64,000 nt of DNA from CAZMNY01 sp964635375 (lineage in GTDB: Bacteria > Planctomycetota > Planctomycetia > Pirellulales > Pirellulaceae): NCBI GenBank assembly GCA_964635375.1, contig CAZWOU010000004.1:1-64000 (forward strand), read 5' to 3'. How positions within the stretch are numbered: position 1 is the first letter of the stretch; every line of letters starts with the position of its first letter. This document shows, piece by piece, positions 44,834 through 53,582 of the stretch. The notes beneath the pieces are model-generated. The model was not told the origin of the DNA and did no database searches. It was given only the letters and a program-made list of their open reading frames with translations. A program made the translations under genes and the position numbers.

Positions 44834-46225
44834 ATGTTACTGCCACAGCAGATCATCGAGAAGAAGCGCGATGGAGCGGTGCTTCTCGCCAGCGAAATCG
44901 AATGGTTCGTTTCTGGCATCTCCGACCTGTCGATTCAGGATAGCCAGGTCGCGGCGTTTGCGATGGCCGTTCTCTTTCAGGGCATGACCGTCGAGGAGCG
45001 AGTCGTGCTCACCTTGGCCATGCGGGATTCAGGTCGACAGCTCGACTGGTCCCGACTTGAATTGTCCGGCCCGGTCATCGACAAACACTCGACCGGCGGC
45101 GTGGGCGACGTTGTCTCACTGATGCTCGGCCCGATGCTTGCGGCATGCGGCGGCTTCGTGCCGATGGTTTCGGGTCGCGGGCTCGGCCACACGGGCGGGA
45201 CTGTCGACAAGTTGGAGTCGATTCCAAATTACAACACGACCCCGACTCTGGATCGTTTTAGCGTCGCCGTCAAGAATGTCGGTGTGGCCATCGTCGGACA
45301 AACAGCGGAAATCGCCCCGGCGGATCGACGTCTCTACGAGATTCGTGATGTCACCGCGACGGTCGAGTCGATAGATCTGATCACCGCTTCTATCCTCTCC
45401 AAGAAGCTGGCCGCGAATCTAGATGCGCTCGTGATGGACGTTAAGGTTGGCAACGGATCCTTCATGAAGACCAGCGAGCGTTCCGCAGAACTCGCGGAGA
45501 GCATCGTTCAGGTCGCTGGGCAATCGGGCACGCCGACTGCGGCCTTGCTGACTGATATGAACCAATGCCTCGCCCGCTCAGCCGGCAATGCTCTGGAAGT
45601 AGATGAAGCTATTCGTTTCCTTCGCGGAGAACCCGCGTGCGATCGGCTCAAGGAAGTGACCTTCGCCTTGGGGTCGGAACTGTTACTGGCCGCCGGCCTC
45701 GTCGCGTCCAGTCAGGAGGCCCACGCTCTGTTGGCTGCCGCATTGGATAGTGGGAATGCGGCCGAGAGATTCAATCGGATGTCGAGCGAACTCGATGGAC
45801 CCGCCGATATCATTGAACAGCCTCAGAAGTATCTTCCCAAGGCCCCGGTCATCCGCGATGTTTGCCCGCAAGGCCGAGGCTTTGTGGCTGGAATAGATGT
45901 GCGGCAAGTCGGGAATGTTGTGGTCGCGCTCGGCGGAGGCCGCAGGCAAGCTGGAGCCAAACTAGACCACTCGGTTGGGCTGAGCCGAGTGGCGTCCATT
46001 GGGGAAGAAGTCTCCCCGGAGCGCCCGCTAGCTGTCGTTCACGCTCGCACTGAATCCGACTGGGAAACCGCAGCGGCAAAAGTGCGCGCGGCTTATTCCT
46101 GGGGCCATGAACCCACTTCGCCGCCGCCGGCCATTCATCGCGTCATGCGCGCCCCACAGGCGTCGGTGAACGACAGTTCGAATCAAACGAGTAGACTCGC
46201 AGAGGACCCGTCTGATGAACATTGA
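44834..46225 (+). CDS. deoA: Pyrimidine-nucleoside (thymidine) phosphorylase
   Basis: 463 residues from the ATG at 44834 (GGAG eight bases upstream); a TTG in the deoC stop region is rejected. Cleaves thymidine, deoxyuridine and possibly uridine with phosphate to base plus (deoxy)ribose-1-phosphate. The signature SGRGLGHTGGTVDKLESI, KHSTGGVGD (phosphate site), and EIAPADRRLYEIRDVTATVESIDLI are all present. The C-terminal alpha/beta domain has SVGLSRVASIGEEV; the last 30 residues are a polar tail. Its 3' end overlaps the cdd start by 11 bp. Whether it is deoA- or pdp-type (thymidine only or all pyrimidines) cannot be told. Confidence 0.93.
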   Translation: MLLPQQIIEKKRDGAVLLASEIEWFVSGISDLSIQDSQVAAFAMAVLFQGMTVEERVVLTLAMRDSGRQLDWSRLELSGPVIDKHSTGGVGDVVSLMLGPMLAACGGFVPMVSGRGLGHTGGTVDKLESIPNYNTTPTLDRFSVAVKNVGVAIVGQTAEIAPADRRLYEIRDVTATVESIDLITASILSKKLAANLDALVMDVKVGNGSFMKTSERSAELAESIVQVAGQSGTPTAALLTDMNQCLARSAGNALEVDEAIRFLRGEPACDRLKEVTFALGSELLLAAGLVASSQEAHALLAAALDSGNAAERFNRMSSELDGPADIIEQPQKYLPKAPVIRDVCPQGRGFVAGIDVRQVGNVVVALGGGRRQAGAKLDHSVGLSRVASIGEEVSPERPLAVVHARTESDWETAAAKVRAAYSWGHEPTSPPPAIHRVMRAPQASVNDSSNQTSRLAEDPSDEH

Positions 46226-46616
46226 TCGCGAGCAACTGATGCGGCAGGCCGTGGCTGCGAGCGACGCAGCCTATGCCCCGTATTCAAAGTACCCTGTCGG
46301 CGCCGCCCTGCTGACTGAGAGCGGCGAAATTATCCTCGGCTGCAACGTAGAGAATGCCTCTTTTGGGTTGACGAATTGCGCTGAGCGCACTGCCATTTTC
46401 TCCGCCGTCGCCGCTGGCCACCGCCGATTTCTCGCCATCGCCATCAGCACTGAGGATGCGGGTGCTCCCTGCGGCGCCTGCCGGCAGGTGCTCAACGAAT
46501 TTTCCCCCGGCCTGCTTGTCATTCTCGGCGACAGGCAAGGCGGGATTCATCGGACTGCCAGCCTCGAGGCATTGCTTCCAGATGCGTTTGGACCCAACAA
46601 TGTGAATCGGCTGTAA
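46215..46616 (+). CDS. cdd: Cytidine deaminase
   Basis: 133 residues, the homotetrameric short type. Zn site: Cys55 and catalytic Glu57 in NCAERTAIF, with Cys86 and Cys89 in PCGACRQVL; the substrate-binding NVENASFG precedes them. Converts cytidine and deoxycytidine to uridine and deoxyuridine, feeding the phosphorylase encoded upstream. Overlaps the upstream gene by 11 bp, so likely coupled. Confidence 0.95.
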   Translation: MNIDREQLMRQAVAASDAAYAPYSKYPVGAALLTESGEIILGCNVENASFGLTNCAERTAIFSAVAAGHRRFLAIAISTEDAGAPCGACRQVLNEFSPGLLVILGDRQGGIHRTASLEALLPDAFGPNNVNRL

Positions 46617-46643
46617 TCAAAGCCTGACGAAAGACCATCTCTG

Positions 46644-47132
46644 ATGCTTGAAGCGACCCAACTCGCCGAACTGCTCGAACGAAACGAGCTGAGAATTGTG
46701 TTTGCGGAGAGCTGCACCGCCGGCTTGGCCTCTGCGCGACTGGCCGCGGTTCCGGGGATCTCGAATTGGCATTGTGGTTCGGCCGTTACTTATCGCGAGG
46801 CGACGAAAATCGGCTGGTTGGGAGTTTCGGACCAGACATTGGCGTCGCACTCGGCCGAGAGCGCTGAGACAACCATCGAGATGGCCACCCAGGTCTTGAG
46901 CAAGACGCCCGAGGCGGACGTGGCGGCCGCGATCACTGGGCATTTGGGGCCGAAGGCGCCGCCGGAACTAGACGGAGTCGCTTTTGTCGCTGTGGTTCGT
47001 CGGGGCGAAGATCCACAAATGGGCCAGGTGCGCCGCCATCGTCTGGAGTCCGCTGAACGCCAATCTCGCATGGACGAGGCCGCTCGACTGGTGCTCGCCG
47101 AAGCGGTGCGCGTGATTTCGGGGCAGCGTTGA
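46644..47132 (+). CDS. CinA C-terminal-type (PncC-like) NMN deamidase
   Basis: 162 residues, stand-alone CinA C-terminal domain. FAESCTAGLASARLAAVPGIS is the nucleophile region, followed by VTYREATKIGWLGV and AAAITGHLGPKAPPELDGVAFVAV. PncC hydrolyses nicotinamide mononucleotide to nicotinic acid mononucleotide in pyridine-nucleotide recycling. Found 27 bp after cdd, which fits a nucleotide-recycling operon, but the activity is inferred from the family. Confidence 0.85.
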   Translation: MLEATQLAELLERNELRIVFAESCTAGLASARLAAVPGISNWHCGSAVTYREATKIGWLGVSDQTLASHSAESAETTIEMATQVLSKTPEADVAAAITGHLGPKAPPELDGVAFVAVVRRGEDPQMGQVRRHRLESAERQSRMDEAARLVLAEAVRVISGQR

Positions 47133-47156
47133 GCGCTCGGTTCGCGAGGCGGGGCG

Positions 47157-47609
47157 TCACTCACGCGATTCGGCAAGCCGTTTGATGTAAAGTCGCTGTA
47201 CCTCGCGCATGCAGCATCGGCCATCGGCGGCGAGCGTTTGGCACTGCGCGTCGCCAGACTCCGATTTAGTGAGTAACTCACGAATGCGAGTGGGCTGCGC
47301 TTGCAGCACGTCCGCGTCGATGTCTTCGAGCGTGAAGCCGAAGCACGCGCAAATGGGCGCGCTGGCGTCCTTCGGGTAGACCGGCGCCGCTGTCTCATCG
47401 ACCGACACAAATCGTTCGAACAGGTCGAAATAGACTGCATCGCACTTGGGAAAATCACAGAACCAGGCGGAGTCTCCGATTCGAGTTCTCGACTGGCTGC
47501 GGACATGTCGATCAAGCGTCGCCGCGTTTACGGCAGTTCCCAGCGTCCCGCATCGCGGGCAGTAGGCTCGGCCGTCAAGCTCTGGCTCTCGAACGAACGC
47601 CTTGTTCAT
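47157..47609 (-). CDS. CopZ-type Zn/[2Fe-2S] binding protein
   Basis: 150 residues from the ATG at 47609 (AGGTGA five bases upstream); a GTG nine bases earlier is rejected. The N-terminal part has Cys pairs YCPRCG and WFCDFPKCDAVYFD, as in the zinc-binding domain of archaeal CopZ. The C-terminal part has ICACFGFTLEDI and later CxCC-type Cys (CQTLAADGRCCMREVQ), a BFD-like [2Fe-2S] module. It lacks the heavy-metal (HMA) domain of full CopZ. It converges with the pncC-like gene; no obvious link to nucleoside salvage. Confidence 0.75.
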   Translation of the reverse strand: MNKAFVREPELDGRAYCPRCGTLGTAVNAATLDRHVRSQSRTRIGDSAWFCDFPKCDAVYFDLFERFVSVDETAAPVYPKDASAPICACFGFTLEDIDADVLQAQPTRIRELLTKSESGDAQCQTLAADGRCCMREVQRLYIKRLAESRE

Positions 47610-47823
47610 GGGATTCACCTACCGTCGTGGGTTTGCGATTATGGTTGTCTGAGTGGAGATGACAGGCCAGTTCCGAGACCGCAGGCCAGCGCCTCTTCAA
47701 AATGGACCGGCAAATGCCGGTGGTTCAAAAGGTTGGACGCTGGATTCGGCCCCTCGTGAATCGTGTATCATAACCAAAGATGAAACAAGGCTAACCACCA
47801 CCCACACCCTCGCGAGCCCCACC

Positions 47824-48759
47824 ATGACGCGACTTCAATTCTTGTTACTTAGCTTGGTTCTTTGCCTTACTTGCCCAGCGGCGCGCGCGCAGAACGGCGA
47901 GAACGAGGACGACGGCAAGCTGCGGATTATCTGCTTTGGCGCCCATCCGGACGACGCTGAATACAAGAGCGGCGGGACTGCGGCGTTGTGGGCCGAGCAG
48001 GGCCACCATGTTAAGTTGGTTTCGGTCACGAACGGCGACATCGGCCACTGGCGAATGGCCGGCGGCCCGCTGGCCAAACGCCGCACGGCCGAATCGGCGG
48101 AAGTCGCCAAACGACTCGGAGTCGCTTCACGCGTGCTCGACATCCACGACGGCGAACTGATGCCAACGCTTGAAAACCGACGCACGATAACTCGGCTCAT
48201 TCGCGAGTGGAACGCGGACATCGTTATCGCCCACCGGCCGTGGGACTACCATCCAGATCACCGCTACGTGGGCGTGCTCGTGCAGGACGCGGCTTTCATG
48301 GTGACCGTCCCTTTCTTCTGCCCCGACACGCCGCCGCTGAAGAAGAACCCTGTGTTCCTTTACTCTAGCGATCGCTTCAAGAAGCCTTACCCGTTTGATG
48401 CGGACATCGCGGTTTCGCTCGATAAGGTCATGAAGAAGAAGGTCTTCGCACTCTCTGCTCTTGAGTCCCAAGCGTTTGAAGGCGGCGCGTTGGGCAACGC
48501 CGAACGCATGGCGAAGGTGCCCCCTGCCTCTCAACCTGAACTCCGCTTGGAATGGCTGACCAAGAGCTGGCAGCGCCGCCAAGCCAACGAAGCGAAGCAA
48601 GCTCGCACCACGTTGATGAAATGGTACGNNNNNNNNNNATGGTACGGCGAAAAAGGTAGTGAGATTAAATATGCCGAAGCATTTGAGATTTGCGAGTACG
48701 GCCGCCAGCCCAGCGACGCCGAAATCCGCAGACTCTTCCCCTTCTTTCCCAAACCTTGA
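47824..48759 (+). CDS. Exported PIG-L family deacetylase
   Basis: Annotated frame of about 311 residues, of which six (the N run plus a repeat) are an assembly artefact. The ATG at 47824 begins a signal peptide (MTRLQFLLLSLVLCLTCPAA, cleavage near ARAQNG). The metal site is AHPDDAEYKSGG (HPDD 41-44) plus the later HRPWDYHPDHRYVG; VTNGDIGHWRM is conserved. Family members deacetylate N-acetylglucosaminyl lipids or similar sugars; the substrate here is unknown. The C-terminus KYAEAFEICEYGRQPSDAEIRRLFPFF is the conserved planctomycete tail. Confidence 0.88.
   Translation: MTRLQFLLLSLVLCLTCPAARAQNGENEDDGKLRIICFGAHPDDAEYKSGGTAALWAEQGHHVKLVSVTNGDIGHWRMAGGPLAKRRTAESAEVAKRLGVASRVLDIHDGELMPTLENRRTITRLIREWNADIVIAHRPWDYHPDHRYVGVLVQDAAFMVTVPFFCPDTPPLKKNPVFLYSSDRFKKPYPFDADIAVSLDKVMKKKVFALSALESQAFEGGALGNAERMAKVPPASQPELRLEWLTKSWQRRQANEAKQARTTLMKWYXXXXWYGEKGSEIKYAEAFEICEYGRQPSDAEIRRLFPFFPKP
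48629..48638. other. Assembly gap (10 N) inside the PIG-L gene, probably spurious
   Basis: The eight bases ATGGTACG occur on both sides of the N run (48621-48628 and 48639-48646). The protein shows WY-XXXX-WY. Removing the Ns plus one copy (18 bases) restores MKWYGEKGSE in frame, so the two contig ends overlap. Confidence 0.85.
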
Positions 48760-48955
48760 GGCGAGTGAGGCGCAGCACACGCGGTGTCAAGAGTTCGCTC
48801 GACTGCCCGGATCAGGCTAACCGCTGAGATGCGGTGTTCGCCGAGAAAAGGCGGATTTCAGCGGTTCGGCCAGCTTTTTTCGAAAACTTCGTCAAACTGC
48901 GTTACCATCGCGAGTCGGCTGGCGTCTATCTACCAGCGAAGGAACTGTTGTCTTG

Positions 48956-49528
48956 GTGGATTCGCCGTGTAACGTTGAGAGTCTCTTGCAGCGTTGCCAG
49001 CAGGGAGACGAAGCGGCGTTTGGCGAACTCATGCGACGCTACCAAGAGAGGGTGTTTCAGTTCACTCTCAGAGTGTCTGGCGACGCCTCATTGGCCGAGG
49101 AGGCGACGGTCGACTGCTTCTATCGTATCTGGACGAAGTGCCGGCAGCGGAGGGAGGGCGCGAGTCCCGATGCGTGGATTTTTCGTATTGCCCACCGGGC
49201 TCTGGTGGATTTGGCTCGCAAGCGGCAAAGGTGGTGGAATCGGCTAGCGGCTGGATCGCGAACGTCCGAAGATGATCTGCGCCCGGGCCCGCTGGAGGCG
49301 TTGCTCGAAGCTGAGCATCAACGACAGCTTGCAGGTGAAATGAAGTTGGCGTTGGAGACGTTAAAAGAAGAGGATCGCGTCCTTGTGCATCTCTATTACT
49401 TTGAGGGTCAGGCGATTGCGGAGATCGCGACGGTGCTTGAAACATCGCGAGACGCCTTGAAGATGAGGCTCTTGAGAGTTCGCAAGAAACTGGCCAAGGT
49501 TCTGGAGTCTGGTGATGACTGCGGATAA
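48956..49528 (+). CDS. ECF-type RNA polymerase sigma factor
   Basis: 190 residues from GTG 48956; a TTG three bases earlier is possible, and AAGGAA lies about 13 bases upstream. Sigma-2 region FGELMRRYQERVFQFTLRV ... ATVDCFYRIWTK, then AWIFRIAHRALVDLARKR. Sigma-4 region LETLKEEDRVLVHLYYFEGQAIAEIATVLETSRDALKMRLLRVRKKL with the helix-turn-helix. Its 3' end overlaps the next gene's start, the usual sigma/anti-sigma arrangement. The downstream genes may be part of its regulon, which is inference. Confidence 0.92.
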   Translation: MDSPCNVESLLQRCQQGDEAAFGELMRRYQERVFQFTLRVSGDASLAEEATVDCFYRIWTKCRQRREGASPDAWIFRIAHRALVDLARKRQRWWNRLAAGSRTSEDDLRPGPLEALLEAEHQRQLAGEMKLALETLKEEDRVLVHLYYFEGQAIAEIATVLETSRDALKMRLLRVRKKLAKVLESGDDCG

Positions 49529-49952
49529 CCCCAACGACCGCGACTCAACGCCGGCAGACCAGCTTGCAACTCAAGCCGACGCTCGTTTGCGCGAGTGGTT
49601 TTCCTCGCCGCCGGTTTGTGAATCTAGGACCAATGTTGAGCAGCGAGTCATGGCCAAGCTGTCTCGGCGAAAGCTCGCCATTCGCGGCGTTTGGGTTGCG
49701 TCGTTGATCATGGTGCTGACAGCGGGATGGTGTTTTCGACCCGGCCGTCGCGAACAGCTTCCGCCGTTGCGGGTCGCAGAGGGGCGCGGCGGTGTTAAAG
49801 ATCCCAGCAAATCCATCAGAGAATTTGAACTGTTCGCGTCAGCGTATTCGGGGATGGCGCCGCCTGTCGTTCAGTTCGAGACGCTCGACAACGAATCTAG
49901 CTTGTTGTTGGGATACCTAGAGTCGCTCGAAACAACAGGGGAGAAGCAATAA
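49515..49952 (+). CDS. Single-span membrane protein, probable sigma-factor partner
   Basis: 145 residues. The ATG (49515) lies inside the sigma gene's 3' end, suggesting translational coupling. One membrane helix (IRGVWVASLIMVLTAGWC) separates an acidic cytosolic part (about 1-55) from an external part. Position and topology suggest an anti-sigma factor, but there is no ZAS Zn motif (HxxxCxxC), so this is inference. Its TAA overlaps the ATG of the following gene (TAATG). Confidence 0.7.
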   Translation: MTADNPNDRDSTPADQLATQADARLREWFSSPPVCESRTNVEQRVMAKLSRRKLAIRGVWVASLIMVLTAGWCFRPGRREQLPPLRVAEGRGGVKDPSKSIREFELFASAYSGMAPPVVQFETLDNESSLLLGYLESLETTGEKQ

Positions 49953-50347
49953 TGACTTCGATTCTACTCTGCGCTTCAGTGCTTGTCGCGGTAGCGGGCG
50001 GGGATGCTCCACCGCCTTTGACGAAGGACAAGATTGCGAAACTTCAGCAACTTGTGCGTCGAACTCAGGAACGCGACGCCGAGTTGAAGGCGGCGCTTGA
50101 GCGGCAGCAGAACAGTTTGATGAAAGCCTATGCCTCTTTCCTTCTGGACGAGAAACACATTCTCGAGTTGCACACAGAGATAATTCAATTGCAGACTAAA
50201 CTGCTAACGAACTACCGTGATTTACAGGTCGAGCTTCGCAATATTGTCGGCGAGAAACGATTCCGGCATTTGAAGACGCGGATTGACTTGATCCTGAAAG
50301 GAAAGAAAAAAGTAAAATCGCCTGCGGACGCTTCGGCGGGGGACTAA
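49952..50347 (+). CDS. Small exported coiled-coil protein, function unknown
   Basis: 131 residues with a signal peptide (MTSILLCASVLVAVAGG). The mature part is almost wholly helical and charged (LQQLVRRTQERDAELKAAL, LHTEIIQLQTKLLTNYRDL) and ends KGKKKVKSPADASAGD. It resembles CpxP/Spy-like periplasmic proteins in size and composition, but no LTxxQ motif is seen. Third gene of the sigma trio. Confidence 0.7.
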   Translation: MTSILLCASVLVAVAGGDAPPPLTKDKIAKLQQLVRRTQERDAELKAALERQQNSLMKAYASFLLDEKHILELHTEIIQLQTKLLTNYRDLQVELRNIVGEKRFRHLKTRIDLILKGKKKVKSPADASAGD

Positions 50348-50451
50348 TCGACGGGCCCGTGCAAATCTGGCTCGCCAGGTTCCCAGGCCGTAGTCCCCGT
50401 TTTAAATAAGTCTCATCGTTGGGTACCCACTAACAACAGGAAGTAAGCGTC

Positions 50452-51339
50452 ATGTCATATTATTGTCGAGTTGGGTTGATCGTTTCTTTGTTGGCGTGCC
50501 ATTCCTCCTTGCTCGCGGATGATCAAGTGTTTTCCGGCCCCCAGGTTGGCGAGAAGTTGACGCCGTTCAAAGTTCGTGGCGTGTTCGACGACGAGGCCGG
50601 CAAGGAGTACGACTACGTCAAGCAAGCGAACGGCAAGGCGATTTGTCTGATCTTTGTTCATGAGCTCACACGTCCATCGGCAGCGGTGTTGCGAGCTGTG
50701 ACCGGCTTTGTTGCCAAGAACCGCAAGAAGATGGAGGGCGGAGTTGTTTTCCTGGGCAGCGACGCCACCGAATTGGCGTCGAGACTTCGACGCGCCCGAC
50801 ACGCTCTGGCCAAGGCGACGCCAACGGGGATCTCGGTCGATGGGGAGGAAGGTCCCGGAGCGTACGGGCTCAATCGCAAGGCGACCTTGACGATTCTCAT
50901 CGCCAACAACAACAAGGTCACAGCGAACTTTACTCTGATTCAGCCAAGCGTGAACGTTGACGTGCCGCGCATCCTGACCGAAGTCGTCAAGATCGTTGGC
51001 GGCAAAACGCCGACGCTCGCCGAATTAGGTCTAGCGCGCTACACGGGGCAGAAGCCGGCGGGCGAAACGGAGCCGATCAACCTGCGACCGCTGTTGGGAC
51101 CCGTGATACGAAAGACGGCAACTGCGGACGAGGTCGAGGCGGCGGCGAAGAAGGCGGAAGCGGCCTTTGCGAAGAACCCTGCCATTGGTCGCCGAGTTGG
51201 CGAGGTTGCGAGACGGATTATCGAGGCGGATAAGTTGGGTAACTACGGCAGCGAGAAGGCTCAGGAGTATCTGAAGAAGTGGGCCAAGCAGTTCCCGGAA
51301 TCGGCGAAGAAATCTCCGCGTCCAAAGAAACGCAAGTGA
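50452..51339 (+). CDS. Exported redoxin-like protein without catalytic cysteines (paralogue 1)
   Basis: 295 residues; GGAAG eight bases before the ATG and a signal peptide ending near LLADDQ. A thioredoxin-like fold is suggested by FSGPQVGEKLTPFKVRGVF, GKAICLIFVHELTRPSAAVLR and the shared GEEGPGAYGLNRKATLTILIA. No CxxC is present. It ends in a basic tail (SPRPKKRK). The gene at 56035-56913 is its paralogue; the two flank the DUF1549-DUF1501-WD40 set. Confidence 0.7.
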   Translation: MSYYCRVGLIVSLLACHSSLLADDQVFSGPQVGEKLTPFKVRGVFDDEAGKEYDYVKQANGKAICLIFVHELTRPSAAVLRAVTGFVAKNRKKMEGGVVFLGSDATELASRLRRARHALAKATPTGISVDGEEGPGAYGLNRKATLTILIANNNKVTANFTLIQPSVNVDVPRILTEVVKIVGGKTPTLAELGLARYTGQKPAGETEPINLRPLLGPVIRKTATADEVEAAAKKAEAAFAKNPAIGRRVGEVARRIIEADKLGNYGSEKAQEYLKKWAKQFPESAKKSPRPKKRK

Positions 51340-51405
51340 GCTGTCTTGAGCCGTCGCCGAAGCTGGCTGAGAAGCGTCTGTGTGAACCGCGAGAAGGAGA
51401 ACGCC

Positions 51406-53562
51406 GTGAATTTGAGCGGCCTACTAATTGCCGTGTTGCTCGTCGGCCCCGCTGCCGGCGACGCGCCTTCAGCCGATTCCGAAGGGGAGGTTGACTTTGA
51501 TACGCAAATCGTGCCTGCCTTTACCAGGGCAGGTTGCAACGTTGCTGCTTGTCACGGAGCCGCAGCCGGGCGCGGCGGCTTAAGACTCTCGTTGTGGGGT
51601 TTGAATCCCGCAGCGGACCACGACGCAATTGTGCGACAGTTGGAGGGGCATCGGATCAATTTGGCTCGCCCCGGTGAAAGTCTGCTGCTGCTCAAAGGGA
51701 CTGGTCAGCTCGACCATGAAGGCGAGGATGCGTTGACTGGGTCGCCCCAAGGCGAGGAGAGGCTGCTTGCGTGGATCAAGGGAGGCGCCCAACGCGACAA
51801 GGCGAGCGCGCGCAAACTGTTGCGCCTGACGATGACTCCGACCACGCCGGTTTCCGGAGCCAAAGGCGATGTCATTGCTTTGCACGCTTTGGCGGAATTC
51901 GATGACGGGACTCAGGCCGAAGTGACGCCGTGGACGGTGTTTCAATCGAATGACCCCGTCTCGGTCGAAGTGTTGGATGAGCAGCCGACTCGCGTGCGGT
52001 TGAAGCGAGGCGGGCGGCACACGGTGCTGTGCCGGTTCATGAACCGGGTCGTCCCGCTGGTGTTTATGGTTCCGTTGTCAGAGGACACTGTGCCTCAGAT
52101 CGCTGCCAAGAGCGACAGCTTTATCGATCGTGAGATCTTGCAAACGCTAGCGACGATTCGGCTTCCTGTCTCACCGGCAGCCGACGATCGGACGTTTGCT
52201 CGCCGGGTTCACTTGGATCTGACCGGCACGCTCCCCACACCGAAGCAACTTGCGGCTTTCCTGGGCGAGGCGCGCAGCGATCGCCGCGCCAAGCTAGTTG
52301 AGCAGCTGCTCGCGTCGAGTGAGTTCGTCGACTATTGGACGTTCAGGTTCGCCAAGTTGTTGCGAATCCGTTCGCAAATCAACCAACCCGAGGGGGCCAA
52401 GAAGTTCCATGACTGGCTGCGCGCACAAATCGCAAGCGGAACGCCGTACGACAAGATGGTGACTGATCTTCTTACCGCTGAGGGAGACACCCACGAGGTG
52501 GGGCCGGCAAACTTCTATCGCGTCGTTACGGGGGCGCGCAACCAAGCGGAGTACGTCAGTGAGTTGTTGATGGGTGCGCGGATGCGTTGCGCCAACTGTC
52601 ATAATCACCCGCTCGACAAGTGGACTCAGGACGACTACCACGGATTGGCGGCCGTGTTCGCCAAGGTCAAGCAGGGGCGCATCATCACCGTCGACGGACG
52701 CGGTGTGGTAACCCATCCGATAACAGGTGAGGCGGCCAAACTTCGCGTACCGGGAGAACGATTTCTCCCGGAGGTCGACAAGGCTGACGCCCGCGATGCG
52801 CTCGCGAGTTGGATGACTGGCCCCAAGAATCCGTATTTCTCCAAAGCGATCGTTAACCGTTTATGGAAATCCATGATGGGACGCGGCTTGATCGAGCCGA
52901 CCGACGACGTGCGCGAGACGAACCCGCCCTCCCACCCGGCGCTGTTAGACGCGCTGGCCGCGGATTTTGTCCAACATGGCTACAACATACGCCACACGTT
53001 GCGATTGATCGCCACCAGCGACGCCTACGGCCGCAGCTCGTCAACGCTGCCTGGCAACGCGGCGGACGAGACGTTTTACTCGCACGCGATTGTCAAGCCG
53101 TTGGAGGCGGAAGTGCTGGCCGACGCCTTGACCAGCGTGACCGGCGTCGCCGAGCAGTACAAGGGCCAACCAAAGGACACCCGCGCCATCGCGTTGTTTG
53201 ACCCGAGAATACCGTCAAGCGTGTTGGATGTGCTTGGGCGATGTTCTCGAGAGGAGTCGTGCGAATCGCTCCCCGATCCCGGAACGCTGGCTCAAAAACT
53301 ACATATGGTCAATGGCTCGTTGATCAACGCCAAGGTCACGTCGAAGCGAGGCCGTCTGCAAAACTTGCTCGCCTCGGGCGTCTCCGACAGTGAACTGTTG
53401 ACCCACCTATACGTAGTTGCGCTGGCACGCGAGCCAAGTGTTGCTGAGATGAAGTACTGGGATACACACTTGAAGACTGTCGGCGAAGATGGAAGACAGG
53501 CGCTGTTCGAGGACATTGTCTGGAGCCTGCTTGCCTGCCGAGAATTTGTCACAAATCACTAA
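51406..53562 (+). CDS. DUF1549/DUF1553 planctomycete protein
   Basis: 718 residues from GTG 51406, with AAGGAG six bases upstream; 20 earlier in-frame residues are rejected. Signal peptide MNLSGLLIAVLLVGPAAG. An N-terminal cytochrome-like motif CNVAACHG (CxxxxCH, one residue longer than CxxCH) is followed by a Ig-like spacer. DUF1549 has SFIDREILQTL, FARRVHLDLTGTLPTPKQL and a CANCHNHPLDKWTQDDYHG site (true CxxCH). DUF1553 has NRLWKSMMGRGLIEPTDDVRETNPPSHPALLDALA and ends FVTNH. Always paired with DUF1501 in planctomycetes, as here. Function unproven. Confidence 0.92.
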   Translation: MNLSGLLIAVLLVGPAAGDAPSADSEGEVDFDTQIVPAFTRAGCNVAACHGAAAGRGGLRLSLWGLNPAADHDAIVRQLEGHRINLARPGESLLLLKGTGQLDHEGEDALTGSPQGEERLLAWIKGGAQRDKASARKLLRLTMTPTTPVSGAKGDVIALHALAEFDDGTQAEVTPWTVFQSNDPVSVEVLDEQPTRVRLKRGGRHTVLCRFMNRVVPLVFMVPLSEDTVPQIAAKSDSFIDREILQTLATIRLPVSPAADDRTFARRVHLDLTGTLPTPKQLAAFLGEARSDRRAKLVEQLLASSEFVDYWTFRFAKLLRIRSQINQPEGAKKFHDWLRAQIASGTPYDKMVTDLLTAEGDTHEVGPANFYRVVTGARNQAEYVSELLMGARMRCANCHNHPLDKWTQDDYHGLAAVFAKVKQGRIITVDGRGVVTHPITGEAAKLRVPGERFLPEVDKADARDALASWMTGPKNPYFSKAIVNRLWKSMMGRGLIEPTDDVRETNPPSHPALLDALAADFVQHGYNIRHTLRLIATSDAYGRSSSTLPGNAADETFYSHAIVKPLEAEVLADALTSVTGVAEQYKGQPKDTRAIALFDPRIPSSVLDVLGRCSREESCESLPDPGTLAQKLHMVNGSLINAKVTSKRGRLQNLLASGVSDSELLTHLYVVALAREPSVAEMKYWDTHLKTVGEDGRQALFEDIVWSLLACREFVTNH

Positions 53563-53582
53563 GTTGCCGGAGCAACGGTGTT

